NCBI GenBank assembly: GCA_030247915.1
Contig: JAPDRQ010000044.1
Coordinates: 99,033-163,032 of the forward strand
Direction: 5' to 3'
Length of the DNA: 64,000 nucleotides
Origin: Neophaeococcomyces mojaviensis
Lineage: Eukaryota > Ascomycota > Eurotiomycetes > Chaetothyriales
Under the pieces are notes generated by a model. That model worked only from the letters and a program-made list of their open reading frames with translations, searched no databases and was not told where the DNA came from. The stretch's first letter is position 1; every line of letters starts with the position of its first letter. Below, in pieces: positions 22,826 through 33,533 of this stretch. The translations under genes were made by a program, and so were the position numbers.

Positions 22826-23237
22826 GCTTTGCTTTCTCTTTTCATCGTCGTTTAGAGCAAGGTGTTGGAGGAGGAGGACGAACAAAAGTGCTTTCACATA
22901 CTGAAAACGAATCAACATCTCTTCTCATCGTGTTCTAGTCCTTGCAAATGAAATTAGTGTGAAGTGAAGTAGAAGTAAAAGCAGGGTCACCAGCTTCACC
23001 TACTTTCCGAGCACATTGAAGACTTCGTATTTGCTTGCGCGTAACGCCACCTCTTTTGCCTCTGTTGCTGCCTCAGGCATAGTGCTGGAGACCTCACGAC
23101 CCCGCGAGCCACAGCCATACGTCACCTGCGGCAGGCGCCAGAATTCCAGTAACACATGTTTAATGCTCCCTTAATTCCACTCAAAGCAACCATAGACATG
23201 AACGGCAGCATACCAGGTACCTCAGTCCATTGCAATT
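22826..23237. other. Intergenic spacer
   Basis: Tandem spacer between TSC2 and the GYP7-like gene, holding the TSC2 3' UTR and the next promoter. Nothing else was seen. Confidence 0.5.
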
Positions 23238-25838
23238 ATGTCGCGGCGCGTCGGATCCTCCAATGATCCTCCATCACCATCTGCCTCCTACTATGATGTC
23301 TCGGATGATGAGGAAGGGGGGTACAACACCATCGCACACGCAAACACCGGTCGAGGCGTAAAGCTACTATATTCAAAGAGCAAGGTCTACGTCCATCCAT
23401 CGCCTTCCGCCAAAGACAACATTCCTGGCTTCATCGCATTAGTACAGCAGAAATCAGCTCCTCTTGCTGCTGATGAGCGACCAGGAACTGCTAGCTCGAG
23501 CCATTCTAAAAGCCAGAACGATGCCTCGAAATACCTACTTGCTTGGGTGCCGGAATCGTCTCTGGCCCAGGACGATTTCAGCACTTATGTCAAAGTAGAT
23601 ATGAAGGACACTGAATCGCCGCCGAAGCAGACTTACCTGGTTCCCCCACTACCAGTATCATCTTCTTACGACGATTCCAATGTTGGTCCCTACGCTTTCT
23701 CTCTTCCCCTGTCTCACATTTACTCAATTCTTGTACGGCCGCCAAATCTCGGCTGGTGGTTTGGCAGCATCATCATAAATACAAAGTCAGGATCGAGTCT
23801 GCCTGCATTGTTCTTTCACGATTCGGAATGTGAGAGCACCATCTTGCAGAAGAAGAGAAAAACGAAGGAATCCTTCGATCCTTTCGGCGAGGGAGGTGAC
23901 TTGTTCTGGGGTGGCGATGAGGTCTTGAAATGGTTGAAAAGATATGTCACTGTGGAGAGAAGTACTGCAGAGCCGTCAGTATACCTCATCAATCCTTCGG
24001 AGGAGGACCTGCTCGGATTTGGACAAGGCAGAAAGTCTCTCGAAGGCCAGGGGCCGAACAGCGATAAACAACAGTCGAAGAAGCAACCTCCTGGTCCGGG
24101 TATGGATCCATTAACGAAAGCTCTAAAGGAGACTAGATGGAAGATTCTAGAGAACTTGTCGAAGATCACAACGTTTACAAGGCGGACTGCCCAGGACCTG
24201 GCCAATAACAATAATCTGCCTCCGCAGGTTCGACGACTGCTGCAGAATCCGGAAGTACAGACAATTCAAGATGAGTTTGACAGTGCTCGACTGTATCTAG
24301 CAAGATGGGCTATGGGCATCGCCGAGCAGAGTGAGCGAGAACGGAGGCAACGAATTTACACCGCAAGAGATGTCCTTGAGACCGAAAGCAGCAGTGTAGG
24401 TGAATTTGAGATTTTAGATGGTACCGAAAGCATGTCTTTGAATGATAGCAAGCGGAGGCCAGTAACCATGAAAGAGTGGAAAGGCTACTTCGACTCAAAG
24501 GGCAGGCTACAGATTACCGAGAACGAAATCAAAGAAAGAGTCTTCCATGGAGGCCTCGATATGGAAGATGGCGTCCGCAAAGAGGCCTGGCCGTTCCTAC
24601 TTGGTCTGTATGAGTGGAACAGTTCGGCTGAAGAACGAAAAGCAATGATGAATAGCTTACGCGATCAGTATATTCGCTTGAAAGGCCAATGGTGGGAGCG
24701 AATGATCGAAGGCCAAGCCACACAAGAACAAGAAGAGTGGTGGCGAGAACAGAAGAATCGCATCGGTAAGTCCTCACAGTCTGTATTTTTGGCTTAAGCT
24801 CACACCTTTACTGACCTCGCTACTCGCCATATAGAAAAAGACGTTCACCGCACAGATCGCCACATCCCCCTCTTTGCAGGCGAAGACATCCCTCATCCTG
24901 ACCCATCCTCTCCATTCTATAATGAACACAGCCCTGGTACAAACGTCCACATGGAGCAACTAAAAGACATGCTCCTAACCTACCTCGAATATGACACTCC
25001 ACCCGACGGCCGAACCTCCACCTCTATCACGATCAACCCTAACCCGCAAAATCTTGGCTACGTCCAAGGCATGTCCGATCTTCTTTCGCCCCTCTACGCA
25101 GTCTTCCAGGATGATGCCCTAGCTTTCTGGTGCTTTGTCCACTTCATGAAGCGTATGTCTCGCAATTTCGTCCGCAGCCAAGCCGGGATGCGCGCGCAAC
25201 TTAATAGCCTTGACCAAATAGTTCAACTTCTCGATCCGAAACTCTATCTTCACCTCCAGAAGCTTGATTCGACAAACTTCTTTTTCTTCTTCCGGATGCT
25301 GCTTGTCTGGTACAAGCGGGAGTTTGACTGGTCCGACGTGTTGCGGCTTTGGGAGTCATTGTGGACGGATTACTTGAGTAGTCAATTTCACCTGTTCATC
25401 GCGGTTGCAATTCTCGAAAAACACAGGGACGTCATCATGGAACATTTGCGAGGTTTTGATGAGGTACTCAAGTATATCAACGAGCTTAGCGGTACTATCG
25501 AGTTGCAGAGCACGTTGATCCGAGCCGAAAGCCTGTTCCACAAGTTTGAGAAGATGGTTGAAGCGATCGACAGAAAAGACCATTTCCCAGCGGCCCCGAT
25601 AGAAATCAGACAGCGCCAAGGAAAGGGTAAAGACCCTGAAGATAACTCGCAGACAGCAAAGCAGCCACAGGGCTCAAGTTCTAGCAACGACGCCAGTCAT
25701 CAGCGGACAAACAGCGAGGCTGATAAGGAGAAAGTCATATCTCCTGAGCTGAGATTGTTGCTGAGCAAAGAGATTGTGACACTGGAAGAGAATGCTGATG
25801 CCGGAGCGAGAACAAGAGCAAGCGGCCTGAAGGACTGA
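23238..25838 (+). CDS. Rab GTPase-activating protein, GYP7-like (TBC domain)
   Basis: Two exons: 23238-24765 and 24835-25838. They are joined over a 69-nt intron (donor GTAAGT, branch CTGAC at 24811-24815, acceptor ATATAG). The product is 843 residues. The N-terminal half carries the GYP7-type domain (VKLLYSKSKVYVHPSPSAKDNIPGFIALV near residue 38). The TBC domain begins around VFHGGLDMEDGVRKEAWPFLLGLYEW. The splice junction falls inside the catalytic arginine finger motif IEKDVHRTDR (IxxDxxR, Arg near 515). The glutamine finger is in LGYVQGMSDLLSP (YxQ near 584-586). Both fingers are intact, so it should stimulate GTP hydrolysis on Ypt/Rab proteins; yeast Gyp7 acts on Ypt7 at the vacuole. The C-terminus is polar and low in complexity. 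Confidence 0.94.
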
Positions 25839-26633
25839 GCGTCTTTTTTCTTTCCTTAACAGCGGGTGCAAAGGGATGCAACATCAGAAAATTTTTTATC
25901 ATTAAACAAGATATACCCCACTCACTCTGTGAGACTGTCATCTCGTCTTCAATGCCACATCTAAACATGAGTGACAACGAGACACAGCTTACCAAGAACC
26001 GAGAGGGTAACTCCAAGACCACGCTTTAACCGCAACCCCAACCATCCCAAAAAAGGTCCATATTTTGAGTCTCATTCAGGCTCCCCACTGAATCTTCTCC
26101 TGATGGGTATGATAGATACAACGAGCCACCAACCAAACTAGCACCACGGCGATTCCCTCCCTCCTTCCTCATCACTTTTCGCTAGTCACCAGTACCCCGA
26201 TCCTAACATGAATAAAATCAAAACCCACGCCAGGAATTTGTTAGCGGTCTAGTGCCTTCCAAACTAAAGTAGTCGTGGCTGTGGCTTGACTGTGTCGATA
26301 ACGATATGGGGTGACTAAATATGGTTGGGAGGAGGTGGAGTCAGAAGGGGATTGGAGTGGTGTGTTGATCATCTGTGACAGTGAACTTATGTGTTCAAGT
26401 AGACATTGAAGATCGTTGTAGCGATTTGAAGGTGCTCGTGGGAGATCTGGTAACTACGAAGTATGCTAAGATATACTCAAGGACTAGGATTTCAGTGCTA
26501 TTGCCTAGACCATACAAAGTAACAGGTGAGGTCGAATGAAAAGAACAATTGTGATGAGTTGTCGCTTTCAACGCTTGGGTGTTCAATACGTATATCATAC
26601 AACATGATTTGATCATGAAAGTGGTCGAGGTGA
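25839..26633. other. Convergent 3' region
   Basis: Lies between the stop codons of the GYP7-like gene and the DUF2235 gene, so it holds two 3' UTRs. Short open frames only; nothing further was recognised. Confidence 0.5.
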
Positions 26634-28730
26634 TTAATATTTCGCACTCGTCCTTCGTCGCCTCCTCTCTTCCCTATCTCGATCCCGATCCCGGTCCCGG
26701 TCTCGGTCTCGGTCTCGGTCTGGGTCTCGATCTCGATGAGAGTCTCGATGAGAATCTCGGAATTCATCCCTACCACCCTCTGGCCCGGCACTAGTCCCCC
26801 TCTTTCGATGCCGTCTCCTCCTCTCATGTTTGTCCTCCCCATCCATCTCCCCATCAACTGGTACGGCAAAATCATCCGGCACAGGTCCCATACTCCTCCG
26901 CTTCTCATCATAAGGCGGAGGCCTGCCGCCACCACCACCACCACCACCACCACCACCGCCGCCGCCATCGTTCACCGCTCCGCTCATATCATGATACCGC
27001 TTGGACCTCCTCTTCCCGCCGGTAGGAGGACGCATGAAACGAATATAATCGTCCACAGCTTGAAATTGCTGCAGAAGTGCTAACTCTGTTTCTAGCAGCA
27101 TAGCTTCAGGTATTTGTACCTGGCGATCATGCTCTTTTGCGCCTCGGTAGTTCCATACGATCATCATACCATCAGTGAGATTGCCGCCCTGACCTGATGC
27201 AACATCCTTGGACTTTTGTTGTTGCGCATCGAATGTCCAGTCGGCTAGCGCGGCGGGATTGTAGTCGCCTCTATCTTGCGGGCCTGGGCCTCGTAGGCCG
27301 ACCCGTGCGCGCACTGAGGCATGGATGTACTCGTTTGTGAATTGCAGTCGCTCGCCTGTAGTCCGGCCGGTAACTTGGTCCGTCCGTTGATATGCGCCTG
27401 GGGTACGGACTTTGCTGCCGGTTAGAGAGTATGGACCTTTCAGGGACTTGTAAATTTCGCCGAAGCCCCACCAACGAAGCTTCTGTCCGGATTCGCGATA
27501 ATATTGCTTTATTGAATTCAACTGTGTTACTAGAAAGTCGGGTCGAAAGTCAAGGAATGGCTCGAGTCTTGACATCATCCACGCCAGGGTTATGTTGGCT
27601 AGTTCTTGGTCATCGTAGCCTCCGCCGACATTCGAATGAACGCCAGGGAACCATACTTGCTTGAGGTTCGTGCGTTGCTCGTTGGACTCTTTCTCCCAAA
27701 GAGCCGGTGTAAAGGGAGCTCTGTTCTCATCCAGAGCAAGTGCCTGGAAAGCATTTTCAACGCAAGGATGGATCACAGTATCGTTGAATTGGTAATCTTT
27801 CAACTTTCGTGGACGGACCGAAAAGGCCTCAAGCCATGGTGTGCGAGGTATACCGAGTGCGCCGACAGTGTCCCAGCAGCAAATTGCTTTGATGGGCACA
27901 TGGGTACGAGTCATGCCTTGGCGTTCAAGTTTACGAACATAATGCTCATCGAATGGTCCTTTGTTTGAAAACGGGACATCAGGGTACGCTGAGACGTAAC
28001 GTGGGCTGTCCTTGTGTTCCCAATCTTCGAAGATCTCACTGAAGTAAGGTAAGCCCTTCCGCGTCAATAATCCGATCTGACCTATTATGCCACCGACCGA
28101 ACGGGCGGTGAAGGCGCCACGACTGAAGCCCATGAGGAAGATCTCATCACCATCTCGCCAGTTTGTTGCGATGTATGTGTATGCCTCCCTAATATTTTCC
28201 TTGATTCCGGCTCCGGTGGCACCACCTACCGCTCTAGACAGACGGCCGCCGTTTGTGCCCACGCCAGCCTGATAGTTGACAACCTGAGGTATTCCGTCTC
28301 TTGAGGTCTCCTTGATAGCCCAACCAATCCTGCTGATATTGGAGGGTGGCTGTTTCTGGCCATTCATTAATCCGTTGTCTGCATCCAGCCAGGTCCCGTC
28401 GCAGGTAATGATTAATCTCTTCTTTGGGCCATGTATTGGTCGCTCAATCGTGCCAGGCATTGGACCTTGTGTTGCGCTCAACGGCGGAGGTTCCATCCGC
28501 GACTGGGGGATCGAAATTGCTGAGATGGCGGCAGGATTTGGTGGTGGATGAGGTTGTACGAACGATGTGTGCGCGCTTACAGGTCCAGATGGGAGAGGAG
28601 GTGCGAAGGAGGTCTGTGTCGCTCCAGGGTTCGATGCAAAAGGCGAGGGGGAAGGAGGGATAGACATGGGTGCTGCATACCCGCTCGCATGGGAGGCACG
28701 AGCCGGGTCGTGCACCATGTGTGTCGACAT
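26634..28730 (-). CDS. DUF2235 alpha/beta hydrolase (Tle1-like phospholipase fold)
   Basis: A 698-residue single-exon gene. A proline-rich tail of about 100 residues precedes the DUF2235 domain, which starts at KKRLIITCDGTWLDADNG. The nucleophile elbow GFSRGAFTARSVGG is near residue 200. Further motifs are CCWDTVGALGIP and WFPGVHSNVGGGYDDQELANI, which carry the expected acid and His. The fold is that of bacterial type VI phospholipase effectors of the Tle1 family; fungal members are mostly uncharacterised, so the substrate is unknown. The C-terminus holds a poly-glycine run and then many Arg-Asp dipeptides ending RRRRRTSAKY. Both are encoded by short tandem repeats. No signal peptide or membrane segment is seen. 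Confidence 0.9.
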   Translation of the reverse strand: MSTHMVHDPARASHASGYAAPMSIPPSPSPFASNPGATQTSFAPPLPSGPVSAHTSFVQPHPPPNPAAISAISIPQSRMEPPPLSATQGPMPGTIERPIHGPKKRLIITCDGTWLDADNGLMNGQKQPPSNISRIGWAIKETSRDGIPQVVNYQAGVGTNGGRLSRAVGGATGAGIKENIREAYTYIATNWRDGDEIFLMGFSRGAFTARSVGGIIGQIGLLTRKGLPYFSEIFEDWEHKDSPRYVSAYPDVPFSNKGPFDEHYVRKLERQGMTRTHVPIKAICCWDTVGALGIPRTPWLEAFSVRPRKLKDYQFNDTVIHPCVENAFQALALDENRAPFTPALWEKESNEQRTNLKQVWFPGVHSNVGGGYDDQELANITLAWMMSRLEPFLDFRPDFLVTQLNSIKQYYRESGQKLRWWGFGEIYKSLKGPYSLTGSKVRTPGAYQRTDQVTGRTTGERLQFTNEYIHASVRARVGLRGPGPQDRGDYNPAALADWTFDAQQQKSKDVASGQGGNLTDGMMIVWNYRGAKEHDRQVQIPEAMLLETELALLQQFQAVDDYIRFMRPPTGGKRRSKRYHDMSGAVNDGGGGGGGGGGGGGGRPPPYDEKRRSMGPVPDDFAVPVDGEMDGEDKHERRRRHRKRGTSAGPEGGRDEFRDSHRDSHRDRDPDRDRDRDRDRDRDRDREERRRRRTSAKY
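26678..26760. repeat. Hexanucleotide tandem repeat inside the DUF2235 gene
   Basis: Imperfect repeats of CGGTCT/CGATCC/CGATCT units, read on the minus strand as alternating Arg-Asp codons. Several variant units (cggtcc, cggtct, cgatct, cgatga) show it is degenerate in places but open throughout. Confidence 0.8.
26926..26967. repeat. Trinucleotide CCA/CCG run encoding poly-glycine
   Basis: About fourteen consecutive CCR-type triplets on the plus strand encode a poly-Gly tract in the DUF2235 protein on the minus strand. It is likely to vary in length among strains. Confidence 0.85.
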
Positions 28731-29387
28731 GCTTGCGACTCTTGTTTGATGTCTCTTATCGTCGCATTTGTAAGGGCTTCGTCGGTGCTAGATATCGGAC
28801 TATGCTACCTGCTGTGTTGCTTGTTGGGAGAATGCAAGAAGCTCTGCCGTTCGAGTGGCTGGTCTGTCGCAACCAGATTGATACCTTCAGTCGCATCACA
28901 CAGGCATAGTCGCTGGTCGGGGAGCTCGAAAATGGTGTCGCGCGTGTATTTGAGAGCGCAAGATGGTGATGCAACGTCGTAAGGTGTCAGCTGAGGTCCA
29001 CCAGCCATCGTGTTTTCTGGTCAACGTCTCGACCAGTGAGGCAGGAAGTGCCTCGCTGCGCGGTCGAATCAAACGCCGACGACATCATTTGCCCTCCCAC
29101 TCGTTACTTCTTAGCACGGCTGCGCCCGGAATCCACTTTTGGAGGGATGTGAAAAGACCCCATTTGGGTAAGGTGTGGGCTTGCGATGTTCTGCTTCCAA
29201 GCTAATGCAAGTCGCAGACGTGTTTGGATGCTTGGAACTTTGTTCATGTCAGAGATCTAAAGAGAATGAAAGAAGGCATCTGGCATTGGCAAAATCCGAT
29301 TGATTAATTGATTGACTATTGGCTGGTTGATTCCTACTACCTAAGAACTACATCAATGGACAACGCTCTCATCCCCACATGGGCTTG
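28731..29387. other. Intergenic, DUF2235 promoter region
   Basis: Upstream of the DUF2235 gene and downstream of the But2-domain gene, both on the minus strand. Several overlapping open frames occur but none resembles a protein family. Confidence 0.5.
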
Positions 29388-30008
29388 CTAGGACACCGGC
29401 GCAGGAGCGGCTCCTTCATAAACAACCCAAAGGCCAATAGCACATAGATTCCAGTCTTGGAAATAGTGCAACCAACTGTCAGTACTGCTCAACCTCCAAC
29501 TCATTACTCCCCCTGCTCCACTCAATCCTGTCCAAATCTTGTACGCATTGCCGGGAGTAACGCTGTTTATGGTAATTGGTGCATCCAGTCCAAGTGCTGG
29601 TTGAGTGTTGCCGGTTGTACTATCTGTCGCACCTGTAGCGTATTGGTACTGAACCGCTTGGAGGGTACCAGCGCTCTCGCTGTCGTTGTTGTTTCCGGTC
29701 CATTGATAGTCAGACGTACTCAGTTGGTTATGTCGTGGAAATGTGAAATACAGTGAGCATTGTTGATGGGCTCGAGAGGGTGGAATGTCGAAATTGTATA
29801 TCGTTGCGCCGTTGCTTGGGCTGATGTCGGCAAAATATGAGTGACCCATTGCGACATTGGAGCTGTTGATCGGTACGATAAGATGTGGAAATTCGTAGCC
29901 TCCTTCTGGAAGATAGTAGGGACAGCTTGCGGTATCTGCTTTTTTGAAAGGTGACGGTATCGCCCTAGCAATGCCCGTGATTGCTGTCAAGAGACTAAGG
30001 ACCTTCAT
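29388..30008 (-). CDS. Secreted But2-domain protein
   Basis: A 206-residue single exon with a signal peptide (MKVLSLLTAITGIARAIP, cleavage near 16-18). The mature part matches the Ubiquitin 3-binding protein But2 C-terminal domain: YYLPEGGYEFPHLIVPINSS, then GATIYNFDIPPS and CSLYFTFPRH, ending WNLCAIGLWVVYEG. In filamentous fungi this domain is common in small secreted, cell-wall or putative effector proteins and rarely relates to ubiquitin. Cysteines are few (at about 29, 83 and 190). The gene lies between the DUF2235 hydrolase and ADE4 without any functional link I can see. Confidence 0.85.
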   Translation of the reverse strand: MKVLSLLTAITGIARAIPSPFKKADTASCPYYLPEGGYEFPHLIVPINSSNVAMGHSYFADISPSNGATIYNFDIPPSRAHQQCSLYFTFPRHNQLSTSDYQWTGNNNDSESAGTLQAVQYQYATGATDSTTGNTQPALGLDAPITINSVTPGNAYKIWTGLSGAGGVMSWRLSSTDSWLHYFQDWNLCAIGLWVVYEGAAPAPVS

Positions 30009-30463
30009 CTTGACTTGCTTGGTCGAATCTAGCGGCCGTCACAAATGAACGCTTGAGATGCGCTTGACACAAGACTTATACCTCTCTTCTTCATCAACGC
30101 CATGTTCACATCGAGCGATCTTCCTCATAATCTCAAATGTTGTGAAAATCATTTCGGAAACCAACTATGCTGCCGCAAGCCTGACATGTTTCGATCAGCA
30201 TCCCAACAGGCATCACTGACGGCATCGAGCACGTAGTAAGGGTGTAATTAGACTTCATTCAGCAGGCTTGATCAGCCAGGGCTGCACTGAACACTCAACA
30301 TTCAATCATGCCAAGCCTGCTAATTGGTCGAACAAATGCCTGTGCGCGCATCACATCTTGTGTGACATGCCAGATAACAGGTGATGACAGCAATTTCCTT
30401 GCAGTGGTCTGTGCATTGTAACTAAACAATATCGCCCATCGTACTTTTGCCAGTTTTTCAAAG
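30009..30463. other. Intergenic spacer
   Basis: Promoter side of the But2-domain gene and 3' side of ADE4. No feature was recognised. Confidence 0.5.
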
Positions 30464-32221
30464 CTATTGATCTGGGAAGTCGCCCATGTTGTGTATGCTA
30501 ATATCCATCCTGGTCTTTACAGACGGACTTTCCGCCTCATAGTTGTGTACGTGGTTTTGAGCATGCATAATTCGTAAAGTAGGATCTGCAGGCTCAGCTG
30601 GTTTAACCTTGCCTTCGCCATCAACGACTGCACCATTCGCTGCAACCTTCAGCTGGTCAACACCCGCAATGCCGAAAGCAACGGCACGACGGGCTTCAGC
30701 TTCTACCTTAAGTTTTCGGCTCTGACCACGGATCTGCTCCAAATGATTGAAATAAGCGTGGTCGACGGGCGTGACGTAGGTTCCGCAGAAGACTCCAACT
30801 TCAAAATTTGAAGGCGCGTTGGCAGCTCCTGATTCTCTTGCCGCCATGTTACAAGCTTCCTTTAAGTCATCCAAAGATTGGTAGATCACACTGTCTGCTC
30901 CGATGTGTTTCGCAATTGCCTCGGCACCTTGAAAGTTGTGTGCCACAAGCTCATAGGGTGATGCCAGGTCAATTCCATAGATGTGAGCATGTGTAATGGG
31001 AGGTGCACAGCTCGCGAAATGCACTTTCTTGGCTCCCGATTCTCTTGCCATATTGACAATCTCATGGCTCGTCGTGCCTCGCACAATACTGTCGTCAACC
31101 AGGAGCACATTGCGGTTCTTAAATTCTATAGCCATTGGATTGAGCTTTCTTCGAACACCTTTCACCCGCTGTTTTTGCTCTGGCATAATGAATGTTCGGA
31201 ATACGTAGCGGTTTTTGATGAAACCACCAGTAAATTCCTTGCCAAGCTCTTTCGCCACAACAGCTGCAGATGTGACCGATGTTTCAGGTATTGGAATGAC
31301 CACGTCAATGTCAGCTAGTTCTTGCGGACTTAGCACATTCTTAATGTTTCTTGCCAGCATGACACCCATCTGTTGTCGGCTTCGGTGGACGCTGATTTGA
31401 TCTATGACAGAGTCAGGCCGCGCGAAATACACATATTCGAAGATGTCGGGAGCGTAGGCTTTCTGCTTTTGCACCTGTCTGAAGTGAGGTTCACCACCCT
31501 TCTCGATGATGACAGCCTCACCCGGTAGAATGTCTCGGATGACTTGAAAGCCTAACTGTTCAAGAGCAACTGACTCTGAAGCCATCATGTAGTCATTGCC
31601 CGGCCCATCTTGTGAAGGCCGTGATCCAAGAACAAGTGGTCGAATGCCATATGAGTCTCTGAAGCCGATGATACCGTAGCCAGCCAACATAGCAGTACAT
31701 GCCCAGCCACCCTTGCATTGATCGTACATCCTACTCAATGCCTTGAATATGTCGTCCTCGTTTACTCTTGCTTTGCCCGTTTCATTCAGCTCGTTCGCAA
31801 ATATATTCAGCATAAGCTCGCTATCAGAATCCGTGTTTATGTGTCGGTGTGCTTCGAGATCAAGGAAGCGCTTCAGCTCTGCAGCATTGATCAAGTTCCC
31901 GTTGTGTGACAAGCATATTCCATAGGGACTATTGACATAGAAAGGTTGTGCTTCTGCATTTGCGCTGCTTCCTGCAGTAGGGTATCTGAGATGCCCAACG
32001 CCCATGAACCCAAGCAAATCTGCTGCTCTTGATCCATCGTGGAACACTTTGGCGGCCATTCCATTCCCTTTACACTGGTATATCCTGCCGCCTGAGGCAC
32101 AAGTAGCAATGCCACAAGCATCCTGACCACGGTGTTGAAGGAAGTAAAGGGCTTCGTGAAGATCGGCTGCAGCGCCGTTCGACGCCGAATTGGCAAGAAT
32201 AAGGGCTGTAATTCCGCACAT
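30464..32221 (-). CDS. ADE4: Amidophosphoribosyltransferase
   Basis: Catalyses the first committed step of de novo purine synthesis: PRPP plus glutamine to 5-phosphoribosylamine. The protein is 585 residues, longer than yeast Ade4 (510) because of the C-terminal tail. The start MCGITALI places the nucleophilic Cys at position 2, exposed after Met removal, which strongly supports this ATG. The N-terminal nucleophile glutaminase domain shows LQHRGQDACGIAT, GHLRYPTAGSS and SHNGNLINA. The phosphoribosyltransferase domain has the PRPP loop VLLVDDSIVRGTTS near residue 375 and ends before a polar tail. The gene is divergent from the RID-like methyltransferase across 1.3 kb. Confidence 0.97.
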   Translation of the reverse strand: MCGITALILANSASNGAAADLHEALYFLQHRGQDACGIATCASGGRIYQCKGNGMAAKVFHDGSRAADLLGFMGVGHLRYPTAGSSANAEAQPFYVNSPYGICLSHNGNLINAAELKRFLDLEAHRHINTDSDSELMLNIFANELNETGKARVNEDDIFKALSRMYDQCKGGWACTAMLAGYGIIGFRDSYGIRPLVLGSRPSQDGPGNDYMMASESVALEQLGFQVIRDILPGEAVIIEKGGEPHFRQVQKQKAYAPDIFEYVYFARPDSVIDQISVHRSRQQMGVMLARNIKNVLSPQELADIDVVIPIPETSVTSAAVVAKELGKEFTGGFIKNRYVFRTFIMPEQKQRVKGVRRKLNPMAIEFKNRNVLLVDDSIVRGTTSHEIVNMARESGAKKVHFASCAPPITHAHIYGIDLASPYELVAHNFQGAEAIAKHIGADSVIYQSLDDLKEACNMAARESGAANAPSNFEVGVFCGTYVTPVDHAYFNHLEQIRGQSRKLKVEAEARRAVAFGIAGVDQLKVAANGAVVDGEGKVKPAEPADPTLRIMHAQNHVHNYEAESPSVKTRMDISIHNMGDFPDQ

Positions 32222-33533
32222 TATGGCTATCAGGTCGAGCTAGATCTGTCTTATGAATAAGGTTAGTGGCTCAGCCAGTATTGAGTTGTGCGTAGGGAAG
32301 ATTGTGAAGTAAATTGTGGTCAGATCAATTGCTATCAACAAATGAGATTCAGTAGTCTAACATCTTTTTAATAACTTGCGTTCATCTTGTGAGGCTATGG
32401 GGAAGTTGTGCTTCGTCCGAACTTACTAGAAGAATTGAGCAACGATGTAGCATTAGTGATGGTTGGGTCAAGGTACTGAAATAGCTGGCGCGCGAGAGGA
32501 GCTATGTTTGATACATGGTAACCACAAAGTAGTTGAATCTCCAAGATCTGAACTTGAGAGAAAAACGTTTGGCTTGGTCATGCTGGGAGAAGGCTGTTTC
32601 TTACTATCACATTTTCGAGAATTTTGCGCGGCTCAGACCAAAAAGTCTTTCATCATCCCGGCTGGCTCCCCCATGTCTCCGGGACACCTCCCTGTAAGAG
32701 AACTTTTCGGATAATCGTTCCTCCGACGCGATGTGACTTTACATGGAAGCTTGACGACCTTCTAATGTTTTGTAATTGTAGATATGTCATTAACAGCGCT
32801 GCGAGACCATTAAAGACCATGCAATTGGTAGCAATGATACTCAGCCTCATAGCTTTGTCGCGACCAAATCTGACTGTCATGGATTGACCGTGGACCTGGA
32901 TACTGCTTTATGGACAAAGCCACGCCTGAAGAACAACATGGCCTTCTTGCTCCTCCCAAATACCAGCATGATCTATTGCGAAACTGTACTCAATCCTTAA
33001 TGTCTTTCTGCGTGCTGAAGATGGCAGACTGGTGGTGATCTCACAGACAAGGGGCCATGGAACTAAGCCTCAGAAAAGGCACGAAGAGGCCCAAGTTGTG
33101 AAAGGCCAACCCTCAAGCTGGATCCAAGCTACAACCAAGAGACTACTGCTCTATGTTTGAAGCCAGCAAGAGATGGTCTTGCTTGTTGTCCCGACCCGTC
33201 AGTGAAGTGTGCACGCAATTCCTCTTGCAGAGCGAAGGATAAGCTGGACTGAAACATGTGTCCGATGTTCAATCCTCCTTCACTCGCACTGTCGTCGACC
33301 CTCGACGATGAGGCTACAGTGATGATGCACCCTGTTGCCGAGCAGTTATTTGAACAAACTTCGTGGGAGGTCTAATTCAAATGCTTTTCCTCTTCTACTA
33401 CAGAATTTCTTACCTCTCTTTACCTTCTCCCTTCTCAGTCTTGTGCTTCTTGACACGTCTAACTCTTCATTATTCTTGTACAAACTCACCGGTAGATCTC
33501 TTGATCGTTTCTAGACGTTTTGTTCAATCCACA
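32222..33533. promoter_or_regulatory. Divergent promoter region, ADE4 and RID-like gene
   Basis: No gene is supported in this interval. Just before the methyltransferase start, 33381-33480 is a pyrimidine-rich tract (CTTTTCCTCTTCTAC, TTACCTCTCTTTACC, TTCTCCCTTCTC), typical of fungal core promoters and 5' UTRs. The frame there is open, but I treat it as untranslated. Confidence 0.5.

Noticed and set aside
33363..33533. N-terminal extension of the methyltransferase
   Set aside because: It begins with GTG and encodes a pyrimidine-tract peptide unlike the family. The ATG at 33534 has a better context.
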